The notes: generated from the letters alone by a model not told the origin. A stretch of 64,000 nucleotides of DNA from Carettochelys insculpta (GCF_033958435.1 NC_134137.1:238064501-238128500), one strand, 5' to 3'. Shown: positions 1 through 10,650, counted from the first letter of the stretch. Translations and numbers: made by a program.

Positions 1-880
1 TGGGTGGCACACTAGCCTGCACTGTGGGAGATCTAGGTTCAGTCTTGCTGCCCCCAGTGAACTATACTGAAGTTATTAGCAAAAGTCCCATTAATTTCAA
101 TAGGGTCAGGATTTCATCCACAGGAATCAATCCTCTCCTGTTATAAATTGTCTGAAATCTATTGACTTGAGTGGAACTATAACAGTTAACATCAGTGGAA
201 GATCTGTCCCCCAAAGTTTAATTGAGCGAGATTTATTATACCTTTATTTTATTTTTGAAAGTCTGAAAAGGTTTACCATCACTAAATCTAAAGTCTTGAT
301 TCTTCTCTTTCTTTTGTTAATTTTGAAATAGTGAAATTTCTTTGACTTCACTCTTAATTGCTGCCTAAAAAGTCGCAGGTAATATCTGAGCCCCATTTAC
401 TAAGCACCCAACAAATACAAACACGCACACTCCTTGCCCTTACAATCTTGTACTAATTATAAACTTTTCAGGGCAGAGATGTCTGTAGTATTCATATGCC
501 TTGTACAATGCCCAGATATAGTTTGTGTTTAACTAATAATAAGCAACAACATTTTCACTAGCTCATTCTGAGAGATTGTCCATTCAGCGCTGTCCTGACA
601 AAATAGCTTGCCTTATTCAGGTTGAAGCTTACTTTGTTATTATTAACCTCTAAGTCCAGTTGTGTGATTACTCTGCATGTGCCAGAGAGGGCAATATTTG
701 TCACTTTTGATACCTTTGCAAAAATAAAAAATTAAAAACCCCAGCCCCCCACTGTTTTCTGGATAAGTGAAAAAAGTAAATCAGCCCTTCCCCCAAAACA
801 AACCCAAGGGAGACCATCAATCTTCGCAGCTCGTGACTAAATCCATCCCTCCAATAGGTATGGTTTGTCTCCTCCTGACA
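1..880. other. No gene seen; AT-rich sequence
   Basis: No open frame of note and no classifiable transposon. A short motif at about 86-112, containing AAAAGTCCCATTAATTTCAA, resembles a dispersed sequence seen again near 9187, 28937 and 29572. The ACA at 878-880 is the left target-site duplication of the next element. Confidence 0.5.
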
Positions 881-1250
881 GGCTTTGTCTACATTACAGC
901 GATCCATTGACAGATGTTACTGTCGGAAGACATATTCCAACAAAACTTCTGTCGATAGATTGAGGCCACACACAAAAGTGGGTCGCTCTTTTGATCTGCT
1001 CTGTAGACAGAAAGTGGTCAGCCTGCTTGGCTGCTTTCCTTACAGAGCGGGCCCGAGAACCCTGCAGAAGGGGTCACATGGCTGGCAATCCCTTACAGGA
1101 GCCCTGGCCAGGCGTGCTCTTAAAGGACCTCTCCCCAACCCACGTTCCTTGCCCATGCTGAGGCTTGTCTACTTCCTCGAGGGACAGCAGCTGCTACAGC
1201 AGGGCTCACACATCAATTGTGAGAGAAACATCAGCACTGTCCAGTGAACC

Positions 1251-2660
1251 ATGGTGCCAGAGCAGTCCCCTGGCTTGCCCTGGACCCAGTCAGAGCTGCT
1301 GGAGCTGCTGGTCACCCTGATTCTGGCCATCCTCCACCTCCTCTGGTGGGATGTGCCCCTCACCACCATCAAGCAGCATGCACTCAATGCCCCAGGGCCC
1401 CACCTGTGCTCACCCTGCTGGGTGATCAGGTGGGTCTGAAGGTACACCACCAGTGCCGACTGGTGGGACCATCTCATCATGGGCCAGTGGGATGACCAGC
1501 AGTGGCTTCAGAATTTCCGAATAAGAAAGGACACCTTCCTGGAGCTCTGCGCCTGGCTCGCCCGCACCCTCCAGAGGGAGGACACACAGATGTGGCCCGT
1601 CATCCTTGTGGAGAAGTAAGTGGCCATCACCCTCTGGAAGCACATCATCCCGGACAGCTACCGCTTCTCTGGGAACCAGTTTGGTGTGGGCAAGTCCACC
1701 GTCAAGATAATCCTCATGCAGGTCAGGCATGCTCAGGACACAGATCCTGCAGGTGGGGAGCAGGGCTCCTGCCCAAGGAGGACCCTTAGGGAGTGGGGTT
1801 TGCAGTGGACCCTCAGGGTGTGCAGGGACTATGCTGTTGCACCCTCAGACAGACCTGCTGCTGTAGGGGATGGGCTCATGGGAGAGAGACACCCAGAGGG
1901 CTTGGGGTGGGGCGGAGAGAGTCTGGGAGGGGCTGAGGAAACCCCCATGGCCCAGGGCCTACTTCCCTTAGTTCTTCACATATGTGTTCAGTCTCTTCTT
2001 CTTGCAGGTTGTGACAACTATCAACACCATCCTGCTCTGGAGGGTCATCTGCCTTGCAGACCTGGATGCAGTCGTGGCTCGCTTCACAGCCCTGGGGTTA
2101 CCCAATTGCTTAGGGGCCATGGACAGAACCCACATCCCCATCCAAGTCCCAGACCACAGCGTCACCTGGTTTATCAACTGAAAGAGATACAACTCCATCG
2201 TGCTGCAGGCCCTGGACAACTTCTGGGTACAGTTTTTTGACATGTACTTCAGGTGGTTGGGCTGGGCACGTGACAGGAGGGTGTTCCACAGCTCTGGCCT
2301 GTGCCAGAGGATGTAGGCAGGCACCTACGTCCCCCATGGGGAGCTGGCAGTTGGGAACGTAGACATGCTGTTGTGCATGGTGGGGGACACTGCCTACCCC
2401 CTCATGCCCTGAATCATGAGGCCACACACTGGCCACCCAGGACCTGTTCAACACCCACCTGAACTGGGCACAGAACCAGGTTGAGTGTTTTTGGCCATTT
2501 GAAGGCATGGTTCTGGTGCCTCCTGACCCAGCTGGACATGGGAATGCACAATATCCTCCACGTTGTGGCCACGTGTTGTGCCCTCCATAGTATTATGGAG
2601 GGGAAGGGGGAGTCCTTCCTCCTGGGGTGTGGGGCAGACACCGGCCATGGCTATTAATAG
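1251..2660 (+). pseudogene. Harbinger transposase pseudogene (two exons)
   Basis: The family protein is a DDE nuclease that cuts and joins transposon ends. Exon 1 starts at the ATG at 1251 and runs to a degraded donor (CAG|GTCAGG) at 1721/1722. It holds the helical N-terminal region, with WDDQQWLQNFRI-type and IPDSYR..GNQFGVGKSTV blocks, but an in-frame TAA sits at about 1618. An intron follows to an acceptor (CTTGCAG) ending at 2007. Exon 2 from 2008 shows LADLDAVVARFTALGLPNC, then AMDRTHI with the first catalytic Asp, GDTAYPL with the second, and NQVEC with the Glu. These lie in shifted frames with stops at about 2179, 2313 and 2410. All three catalytic positions can be seen, but no continuous protein is possible. 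Confidence 0.85.
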
Positions 2661-2899
2661 CTGGTAACAGCTCCAGTCTGCCAAGCCCACAGGGAAGCAG
2701 GGGTGGATCTGGGAGGCTCTATGGGAGAGTTTCTCCAGGACGCCCCCAGGACACCCCCGCCTGGGGCCTTGGGCCCACAGCCCTACCCTGACCCCACCAT
2801 GACACTGCACTTTGCCTGCTCTCCCCACCCTGACCCCTCCCCCACAGAGGGATGAAGGGTTGTGACCAAATAAACTGTCTACTTAAAAGTAGAACACTT

Positions 2900-5070
2900 T
2901 GTGCAAAATAAACTTTGAGAACAAAAACTATTTACATTGTGCCAGAACAGGTAAACTGTGCATTGGTGGGAGCCTTGGGACAGGGTGTGGGGGGCCCTCA
3001 GTCTAAGGAGGGGATGGGTGGGCCGCGACCCCATGGTAGTCAGCTGCAGGATCGCCTCCCACCATGGGTTCAGGATTCCTGTTGGGGCTGGGAGCACGGG
3101 GGAGTATGGAGGTGGTCGTGGGGATTGGCAGGGTTGGGCTTGGTGGAGGGAAGCAGGGGTAGCTTGTGGGGGCAGAGGGATCCTATGGGGTGGGGGGTTT
3201 GGCATGGTGGGGAGGCCTGGGAAGCAGAGGTGGCAGACACGGCCATCAGCCACCACACCAGGTCCAATACAGTTGGCAGGATGTCCAGTGGGGCTGGGGG
3301 GGGTGCAGGGCTGCAGGAGAGCGGTGACGGGGGAGCCACAGCAGCAGAGGGAGCAGGGGCAGCAGCTTTGTATGGCTGGGCCAGCTGGTCCCACCGGCCA
3401 CTGGTGACAACGTCCAGGAGAGACATCAACTAATTCCAGCCACATGTCCACCACTCCCACTCCTGCACTTGCCATTCCTGGTCCTCCCACAGCCACCACT
3501 CCTGAAGGTCTGTCTGTCTCCTAAGGGTGGCTGTGTAGGCCCACAGGATGTCCTCAATGGCCCTTCCATCCGTGGGCCTGCTCCAGTGGTGGTGGGGTGC
3601 CAGCTCTGTCAGGCACCTTTCCTGGGCTGGCCAGCTCCGGATCCAGGATGGGGTTGGCTGGCCCTCCGACAGCGCAAGTGTAAGGAGGAGAGGGAAGAGA
3701 GATGGTGAGTCATTCCAGCTACACAGCCACCATGACCCTGCCCTTCACCCAAAGCGGGCAGCAGCCCCCACTCCTAGGCTGAGGGACGAGGATGTTCTGG
3801 GAGCACAGGCATGTGAGCCCTACACGGTGGGCCCTGACACACAGGAACCTGTGGTACCTCGGAGACCGGTCTGACCACTATGTCCCCTCCACCCAATGGA
3901 TGAGTGGCCCCTGGGGGGCAGCCATAGAGGGATCCCCATCTAGGTGGCGGGTGTGCCAGGTGCAGCCTGGCCCTTCCCCAGTGCATGTGGCCTGTGGCGC
4001 TGTCCATAGGAGTAGGTGCTGACTCTTGCCTGTGGGCATGCCTGCAAGCCGACAGCCACACTTCTTGCTGGTGTGTCTGGGGTTGGGCTGTTGCCCATGT
4101 GGCTAGCCTGCTTGCAGCTGCAGCAGGGGCAGACAGGGCCCTCTTCCCCCAGGGCCCTCGTGCCTGTGCCTGGGGGCTGCCTACTGTGTCTGGGTGGGGA
4201 CACGATGCCGGGAACACAGTTGCACTTGCTGGGACCACAGCATGGGGTCCTTCCTGAGACAGCATGGCGAGGCTTGTGGCATGCCTGTTTATGCCTGCCC
4301 CCTACACCTTGGGGTGTGTAACCCGTGAGGTACTCATCAGAGAGTCCCTCAAAGAGGTCAGGAGATGCCCTCAATGTCACCTCGCTGGAGGGTCCCGAGT
4401 CCAGGGAGATGACCAGAGTCCCCTGGCTGGACTTGGGGTCTGAGTCAGACTCTGGCTGGGTCTCCAGGGAGGTCCCCAACAGCTCTGGCTGCAGCTCCAG
4501 CTCCAGTGGCATTGTGGGGGCCTATTCAGCTGTGTCGACAGTCTCTCAGATGGGGGCACCATGCTTGCCCCCCAGGAGCTAGTGGAGCGCCGCATAGAAG
4601 GGGCAGGTGGCTGTCCCTGGCCCCAACCTGCGATGCATGTCCTGTGCCCAGACATACCCCTGGTGGAGTTGTTTGACTTTGGCTCACACCTGCTCCATAG
4701 TGCAGGCGAGGTGTCTGCGGTTGGCCAGGGCTGCAGTGAGGTCCTGCATTGTGCCTCTTTGCCACAGGGTCCAGCAGAATGGTCTCCTCAGCCCAGGAGG
4801 TCCCACAGCTCTGCCCTCGTCCAGGAAGGGACCCTCCTCTTTGAACCCCGGGGTGAGCCCTGGGACCTATCAGATAGGTCCCACAGGTGGTCAGCAGGGT
4901 CTTGGGCAGCCTTGGACATCCTCCCTGGGTCCCAGCGAGCAGCTGTGAGGGTATGAGGCTCTGGTGCTAGCACACTCCCAGCTTCCTGCCATGGGGCTTC
5001 CGGGGCTCGCTGCAGCTTTAAAGGTGGCTGGAGGAAGGGAGCATAGAACTTGGCATGCAGTGGACATGGC
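2900..5070 (-). pseudogene. Harbinger Myb-like (SANT/MADF-type) protein pseudogene
   Basis: Read on the minus strand from about 5070, the frame passes a basic stretch and then PSWTRAELWDLLG (about 4790-4830). This matches the start of the Myb-like domain in the fresher copy at 12510-13236 (PSWTEAEMRDLLGLW). Downstream pieces in other frames match its later part, for example TCPFYAAL near 4600. In Harbinger transposons this second protein binds the transposon ends and helps the transposase enter the nucleus. That role is family knowledge, not visible here. The proline-rich minus-strand frame around 3070-3430 is probably the last exon. Frameshifts and stops break the gene throughout. Confidence 0.7.
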
Positions 5071-5334
5071 ACCCCCTGGCTAGCTGGATGGGGCCATGGT
5101 GGACTGATCTGTTGACAGAAGGCCCTTCCAGAACATCCACATGGCTTTTTTGTCTACCGATTCTGTTGAGGAAGGCGTTCTGCCTCATGGGGGACAGGCA
5201 TAAGGCTGTTGACAAAAGTGCTGCATTTTGTCAAGTTACTGTTGGCAGCACATTTTAGGTGTGGACACTCTGCGACTTTTGTCGACAAAACCGGGGCTTT
5301 GTCGACAAAACTCTCTAGTGTAAACATAGCCACA

Positions 5335-6105
5335 GTTGTATCAGCCAATATCCAATGCATGAGTTATTGATCCTGTTCAAACCAATTTAGAATTAGCGAT
5401 TATTCTTATAAATGTAAATAGAAACAAAGTTATAAAATCAAAAGTCAAAACACACTAATTCTCCAAGTAGTGATTTGGGAAAAGAGGTTACAGAAAATAT
5501 TTTAAAAGGGAATTGCTCCAACTGGTAGTATGTTAAATGGGAGGGAAAGAGAGACTGGAGCCTGCAAAGAGCCTTCACCCCACTTTTATTTTTTGTATGC
5601 GTTCAAAATGATGGGTGGATGGATTTTTCATTTCCTTTCATTTCCTTTCTGTCAGGTCCTAGAAGGCACTGTTGGAAGTTGATTGGTAAACAGCTTTGAT
5701 AACGGCACAAAGGGCCAAACTAGCTAATCAGACAAGCTGTGATAATGCAGACTCTAACAATATTTAGCACTTTTTGAATATTAACTAGTTAATCAACACA
5801 ATACCACTAGTTGGTGGAGAAGTTGAATGGCGGCTTGCAAGTGCTCAGTGTTGATCAAATTCTGCTTTCATTGAAATAACACAGTGTTCCCTTTTTGTTC
5901 AATGGGAACAGAACTGGACTGACAATCCTTTTGAAAAATTTTGTCTATGGTCCTGTTATACAAAAAGATAAAATTGTATACAGAGGATCCAAGTCATCAT
6001 TGGCATAGGCAGGTGTGACTCTGACTAAGAGTGAGAACAGAATGTATCTACATGAAAGATGAATTTGGCACAGATATGTTATGTGACCTAGTTTGAAATG
6101 TAAGA
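5335..6105. other. No gene seen
   Basis: AT-rich sequence between the Harbinger element and the PLE. I recognise no coding or mobile element. Confidence 0.5.
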
Positions 6106-6108
6106 GTT

Positions 6109-6834
6109 AATTACCCACCAGGAGAAATAAAAAAACAAATTGACAGGGCCAGGCAAATACCAAGAGACCAGCTACTCCAAGACAGGCCCAAAAAAGCCAA
6201 GAACAGAACATCACTGGTCGTTACCTACAGCCCCCAACTCAAACCACTGCAACGAATTATTAAAGACCTACAACCTATCCTTAATCAGGATGCCACACTC
6301 CAGAAGTCCCTAGGTGACAGGCCTGTTCTCTCCTACAGACAACCTCCCAACCTTATGAGGATTCTAACCAAGGGCCACAGTCTGTACCGCAGGAATACCA
6401 GTCCTGGGACTTTTCCTTGCAACAAAGCCCGCTGCCAGCTTTGTCCACATATCTATTCTGGTGATACCATCACTGGACCTAACCAACTTATTCACAGAAT
6501 CACGGGCACCTTCTCATGTTCCTCAACTAACATCATATCTGCCATCATGTGCCAACAATGCCCAGATGCTTTGTATATTGGACAGACTTCAAACTCTCTC
6601 AGACAAAGAGTTAATGGGCACAGAACAGACATCAAAACATTCCTGATCCACAAACCAATTAGTCTACATTTTAATGTAGTGGGCCATTCTGTTAATGACT
6701 TAAGAGTTTGCATCTTATTGAAGAAGAATTTTCCATTTGCTTTGGAAGGAGAAACTGCTGAATGCTCTTTCATATTCAAATTTGACACATTAACACGTGG
6801 TTTGAACGGGATGCAAATTTCTGGGACATTATAG
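6109..6834 (+). pseudogene. PLE GIY-YIG endonuclease fragment
   Basis: The frame is open from about 6109 to a stop at 6832-6834, without the reverse transcriptase part. It carries the linker (NYPPGEIKKQIDRARQ), a cysteine cluster (CNKARCQLCP) and the GIY-YIG core: SAIMCQQC, then ALYIGQTSNSLRQR and H at the usual spacing. The first motif reads ISAI rather than IYAI, so the GIY tyrosine is lost. Near the end, GLNGMQ replaces the GLNQDANF seen at 56140, which points to a frameshift and a shortened C terminus. The family domain nicks target DNA for insertion. The missing tyrosine and missing RT make this copy non-functional. Confidence 0.85.
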
Positions 6835-7001
6835 AGGCTCTTTTGCATACTTGGCTTAATCTCATTCTTGACTCCCTCCCCCCAGCCCCTCTGCTCTCTG
6901 ATTTGCTCCCCTTGATAATTTTTTGCTGATTTGTCAACCTTGATTACTGTTTTTGGTTCTCTATGCCTTAAATATTGAGTCTGTTCTGGTCTGGCTGTGG
7001 T

Positions 7002-7028
7002 CTGAAGAAATGGGTCTGTCCCATGAAA
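7002..7028 (+). other. Hammerhead-like core in PLE tail
   Basis: CTGAAGA (7002-7008), one extra A, ATGGG, loop TCTGT, CCCAT and GAAA (7025-7028). This has the layout of the hammerhead core CUGANGA, stem II, GAAA. Its closing pair is A-T, where the other PLE copies have G-C, so the stem is kept by a compensatory change. The extra A before stem II departs from the textbook core. Stem I, stem III and a cleavage site were not identified. Hammerhead ribozymes are known from Penelope-like elements; activity here is not shown. Confidence 0.5.
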
Positions 7029-7092
7029 GCTCACCTCATAAATTATTTTGTTAGTCTTTAAAGTGCTACTTGACTGCTTTTTTGTTTTGATA

Positions 7093-8739
7093 GGCTCCCA
7101 ACCTTGTGCCTCACCCAGTAGGCCACATAGCTTCCCATTAAACCTTTCAGTGTCACCTTTCACAAATATGGTTAATTGTAGTGTCCTAGCCAAATCCCAG
7201 TTGGTATAATTACATTCTGCCTCCCTAATTTTCTCTGGGATTACAACTGGAGCTGTTATTCTTCTTCACTTAGTAACCTAAATTGTTGCATAGTGTTGCT
7301 CTGGGCTATTAAATAGATGCCATGCTACTCCCCAGAAGCAACTGTATTTAAAGCCAAGTAGAGTGATTCTATTGTTCTGTACAGTTATTGGGCCACTGGA
7401 TTCCCTGATGATATGAATGAAGCATTTTGAATAAAGACAAATGGCAGGATATTTTAGGAAGAGTGTTGCAATACTCGAGGCTCAAAGTGCTACAAAAACA
7501 CACAGTATAATCACATTCTGCCACCCTAATTTTTTTCAGCTGGTACTGATGCAAGGTATCATTGTACTGCCATATGAACCATTGTGTTCCAAGCCTTCTA
7601 TGGTACCCCGTATGGGAGACAAATTGGACTTTTCCTCACTTCTTATTTTGTGCAGAAGAATATACAACGTACAAATGCACCATGAAAGCAAGTTGATTTT
7701 CTAAGGGGGCGAGGGAGCTTTGTGTTTGTTTTTCCTCTGGCATTTGGAATATTTCTGTTGAGAACTTGACAAAAATCCATCCGGTAGAAAATATTAATTT
7801 GATATTCTAATTTACATGGCCACTGGGGCAATGCTACAGAACTCCCTCCTGCATTCCTGAAATCAGGGGAACCCCCCTAATGCTTTTAATGTAGGTCTTA
7901 TTTCATTAACTCAAAAAAACCATGAAATGGAATGAACAAAGTTTGTCTAACCAAAAAATGAAAAATAACCCAATGAACCTACCATATTTGAAATATAACC
8001 TGTGTCATGATGAATAATTAGACCATTCTTTGTTTATGTAGAATTAGAAGCTCTTAGAGTTAAATATTTGAGATATTTTGCTGTTCTATTTGATCTGATT
8101 TGGGCAGAATCTTGGGAAATGAATCAATTTCAAAGATTCGGGGTGAAGTTTGCTATTAACATTACATGCAAAAATAACATTGCCGTTAATAAAATATCAT
8201 TTGCTTCACTCATTTTTCATGTTTAATGTTTTATTCTTGTGGCTTTTACATATGACTGAAATACAAAGTAAGAATAGAAATAGAATTTCAGAGTTAATTA
8301 GAAAATAAAGGCATTCTAAAATGTTAAGACTTTTGATGGTGATATTTACAGACAGATATATCAACTGCCTGGCAGTTGTCCCCTTGCGCATTTCAGCATG
8401 CAATTTATAGACTAAATAATCAATCTGTGCATGCATTGTGGAATTCACCCAATTCAAAAGATCCTGTGTATTCTTAGGGCACAATTCTGATATTTTTGCT
8501 TCCTCACTGATTTTGCTGATTTTGGTGGAAGTTTACCTGAATAAACACTGAGTCAAGCCCTAAGGAATTGGCCCTGTGTTTAGCTCCTGAGCAGTGGAGT
8601 GAATTCCTACCCTAGTTCTACATTGTGCCTCCTGTTACATACAGGCAAATCTCACTGGTTTCTGATTCTGTTGCTAAAGATTAGTAAAAAGACTTTGGGG
8701 CTGGTAATTTTAGAATAGGAAGAGTGGCACAATGTGTGT
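7093..8739. other. No gene seen
   Basis: No reading frame with recognisable content. A stretch of about 35 bases at 7201-7235 (GTATAATTACATTCTGCC...) recurs with a few changes at 7503-7538, suggesting two copies of an old SINE-like repeat or a local duplication. The rest is unclassified AT-rich DNA. Confidence 0.45.
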
Positions 8740-8747
8740 GTTTAGGG

Positions 8748-9115
8748 CAGGGGTCGGCAACTAAAATAGAAGAGCCATTTTATCAAATTCAGTAAAAAAT
8801 TCAATAGTTTAAAAGCCGCAATAAATATGAATAAGACTTTATTAGCAACAAGATCAAAAGATGGATGCAGTATTACATCCCACAGTGCGCTGCACATATT
8901 AAAAGGGGAGTTATCCAATGTTTAGAGATCAGATATCATTTGCTGTTTAGATAGGAGTTGTCCATTGCTGGGCTTTTTAGAGGGTCACCATTTATCAAAA
9001 AAATCAAGAGGCCTTTTTTTTTTTTCCTTCCACTTTGTAATTATAGTGCCAAGAACCACAAAGAAGTCCTTAAAGAGCCTCATGTGGCTGCAGAGCTGCA
9101 GGGTGCAGACCCCTG
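8748..9115. mobile_element. hAT-type MITE
   Basis: Terminal inverted repeats CAGGGGTCGGCAA and (reverse complement of the right end) CAGGGGTCTGCAC. A perfect 8-bp duplication, GTTTAGGG, lies at 8740-8747 and 9116-9123; 8-bp duplications mark the hAT superfamily. It is 368 bp long with no coding capacity. The interior has an AAGAGCC... / ...AGAGCCTCATGTGGCTGC pattern, shared with the element at 32447. Confidence 0.9.
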
Positions 9116-9247
9116 GTTTAGGGGCATAGCTTCTCACCTGGGTGATGGGCCAACACCCACATAACTTTCTGCTCATTTCTTTCTCAGGTAAAAGTCCCAT
9201 TGACATCAGTAAGAATTTTGCTTGAATATGGACTGCATAAAGATTAA

Positions 9248-9517
9248 GGCTTGGGGTACACTAGAACTTGACTGCAGATATGCAATTCTAGCGACGCCAA
9301 TTGTGTAGCTAGAACCGAGGTATCTGCAGTCAATTGTAAGGTCTGGCCTCACTGAGGGAGGTCAATGGGTTTATTTCTCCTGTAAACCTTTCTTACTCCT
9401 CACAAAAGCAGGAGTACAGGGGGTCAACTGCAGACCCCAGAGAGATCAATTTCACCCGTCTTTACATGACATGCAAATGTGAACTCCGTCAATCTTGTGG
9501 TAAGTGTAGACATACCC
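9248..9517. mobile_element. Harbinger-type MITE (270 bp family)
   Basis: Imperfect terminal repeats (GGCTTGGGGTACACTAG and, from the right, GGGTATGTCTACAC) flanked by TAA at 9245-9247 and 9518-9520. The interior has GGGGTCAACTGCAGACCCC-like sequence and an AGGTCAATGGG block, also present in the element at 50967-51248, so the two are one family. No coding sequence. Confidence 0.75.
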
Positions 9518-9557
9518 TAAGGTTTTTCTCAGTCTGCGGGAAATAACTGCCCTTGTG

Positions 9558-9770
9558 GGCTACGTCTACACGTGCACCCTACATCGAAGTAGCTTATTTC
9601 GATGTTGCGACATCGAAATAGGCTATTTCGATGAATAACGTCTACACGTCCTCCAGGGCCGGCAACGTCGATGTTCAACTTCGACGTTGCGCAGCCCGAC
9701 ATCGAAATAGGTGCAGCGAGGGAACGTCTACACGTCAAAGTAGCACACATCGAAATAGGGATGCCAGGCA
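9558..9770 (+). promoter_or_regulatory. Left subterminal array of TCGA motifs, Harbinger B
   Basis: This stretch holds many copies, in both orientations, of ATTTCGATG/CATCGAAATAG and ACTTCGACG. The terminal core ACGTCTACACGT also recurs internally, near 9638 and 9725. Such repeated subterminal motifs are typical binding sites for the transposase or its Myb-like partner; that function is inferred. The transposase start codon lies about 150 bases further right, so the array may also hold the promoter. Confidence 0.5.
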
Positions 9771-9917
9771 CAGCTGCAGACAGGGTCAACGGGCGGACTA
9801 GCGCTTCCGGGGCAACAGCTAGCCGCTCCCTTAAAGGGCCCCTCCCACATACACTCAGCCTGCACAGCACGCGGTCTGACGAGCCATATAGGCACACAGA
9901 CCCCGAGCGCCGCAGTC

Positions 9918-9925
9918 ATGGACCC

Positions 9926-9957
<32 letters not shown>

Positions 9958-10415
9958 TAGAGGTCCACCCAGCCCTCCCGGCAGGAACAGGGCTTGCCCT
10001 GGCTCTTGTCATGTTGGGGGCAGCTGAGCACCTTCTTGCCCCAGGGGAGGACATGCCCCCAGGGCAGCAGGGCTCAGCCCCTACCCTTGCAGCACCCCGC
10101 TCCACCCCCCGCCTCACACGCCAGCGGCTGTGGAGCTACCCCACCAGCACTGACTGGTGGGAGCGGCTGGTGCTTGGGGAGTGGGACGACGACCACTGGC
10201 TCAGGAACTTCAGGATGAGCCGGCAGACATTCCTGGAGCTGTGCCAGTGGCTCACCCCCGCACTCAGGCACCGGGACACCGCCATGCGGCGTGCCCTCCC
10301 TGTGGAGAAACGGGTCGGCATCGCTGTCTGGAAGCTGGCCACTCCGGACAGCTACCGATCCGTGGGGCAGCAGTTTGGTGTCGGAAAGGCCACCGTCGGG
10401 GCTGTCTTCATGGAG
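9918..10415 (+). CDS. Harbinger transposase exon 1 (N-terminal half only)
   Basis: 166 codons from ATG to a good donor (GAG|GTAAG, intron at 10416). It opens MDP and ten glutamines encoded by CAG repeats, then a Pro/Ala-rich linker. About residues 75-166 are the HARBI1-type N-terminal helical region: DWWERLVLGEWDDDHWLRNF, SRQTFLELCQWL, LPVEKRVGIAVWKLATPDSY and QFGVGKATVGAVFMEV, the last looking like a helix-turn-helix. The catalytic DDE exon is missing from this copy. The frame continuing past 10415 to 10652 is translation of the GGGCA repeat and should not be counted as protein. The MITEs derived from this element keep its start codon (MDPQ...). Confidence 0.8.
9929..9957 (+). repeat. CAG trinucleotide tract (polyglutamine)
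   Basis: Nine to ten CAG units encode the glutamine run at the transposase N terminus. The derived MITEs show only a few CAGs in the same place (for example 17052-17075), so the tract length varies between family members. Confidence 0.85.
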
Positions 10416-10436
10416 GTAAGAGAACCCACAGGGGGA

Positions 10437-10650
10437 GGCCAGGGCAGGCCAGGGGGGCCAGGGCAGAGCAGGGGGGCCAGGGCAGGGCAGGGCAGGGCAG
10501 GGCAGGGGGGGCCAGGGCAGGGCAGGGCAGGGCAGGGCAGGGGGGCCAGGGCAGGGCAGGGCAGGGCAGGGCAGGGCAGGGGGGCCAGGGCAGGGGAGCC
10601 AGGGCAGGGCAGGGGAGCCAGGGCAGGGGGGCCAGGGCAGGGCAGGGGAT
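10437..10650 (+). repeat. GGGCA pentanucleotide minisatellite inside Harbinger B
   Basis: An array of GGGCA units interrupted by GGGGGGCCA-type variants directly follows the transposase intron donor. The array lies where the intron and catalytic exon would be. Replication slippage may have accompanied the loss of exon 2. The array creates long, meaningless open frames on both strands. Confidence 0.9.

Larger units (their letters stand above)
881..5331 (+). mobile_element. PIF/Harbinger transposon, two-gene, decayed (copy A)
   Basis: This is a whole element of 4451 bp. It begins GGCTTTGTCTACATTACAG and its right end, read in reverse complement, begins GGCTATGTTTACACTAGAG. The 3-bp sequence ACA flanks both ends (878-880 and 5332-5334), as expected for the superfamily. 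Subterminal stretches are rich in GTCGACA/GTTGACA motifs (900-960 and 5105-5320). Inside are a HARBI1-like transposase on the plus strand (1251-2660) and a Myb-like gene on the minus strand (about 5070 down to 2900). They converge on AATAAA signals near 2869 and 2907. Both genes carry many stops and shifts, so the copy is dead. The MITE at 56814-57255 has closely similar ends. Confidence 0.88.
6106..7092 (+). mobile_element. Penelope-like element, 5'-truncated (copy A)
   Basis: The copy begins inside the linker between reverse transcriptase and endonuclease, and continues through the GIY-YIG domain and the 3' tail. The tail contains TTAAATATTGAGTCTGTTC, the hammerhead-like core at 7002-7028 and TTTAAAGTGCTACTTGACTG, and ends in TTTGTTTTGATAG. 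The same tail occurs at 56300-56455, 49063-49280 (minus), 49848-50036 and 18990-19165. 5' truncation is common for these elements. I found no clear target-site duplication. Confidence 0.9.

Noticed and set aside
2879..3499. 206-codon minus-strand frame as a host gene
   Set aside because: It lies inside Harbinger copy A, downstream of its Myb-like gene in transcription, and is best seen as the worn last exon.
6492..7193. 233-codon minus-strand frame
   Set aside because: It is the exact antisense of the PLE GIY-YIG coding sequence; the sense strand carries the conserved motifs.
8206..8484. 92-codon minus-strand frame as a small gene
   Set aside because: AT-rich, no recognisable domain, splice context or flanking signals; may be chance.
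10437..10650. CRISPR-like or regulatory repeat array
   Set aside because: Units of five bases without spacers in an animal genome; simple tandem repeat.
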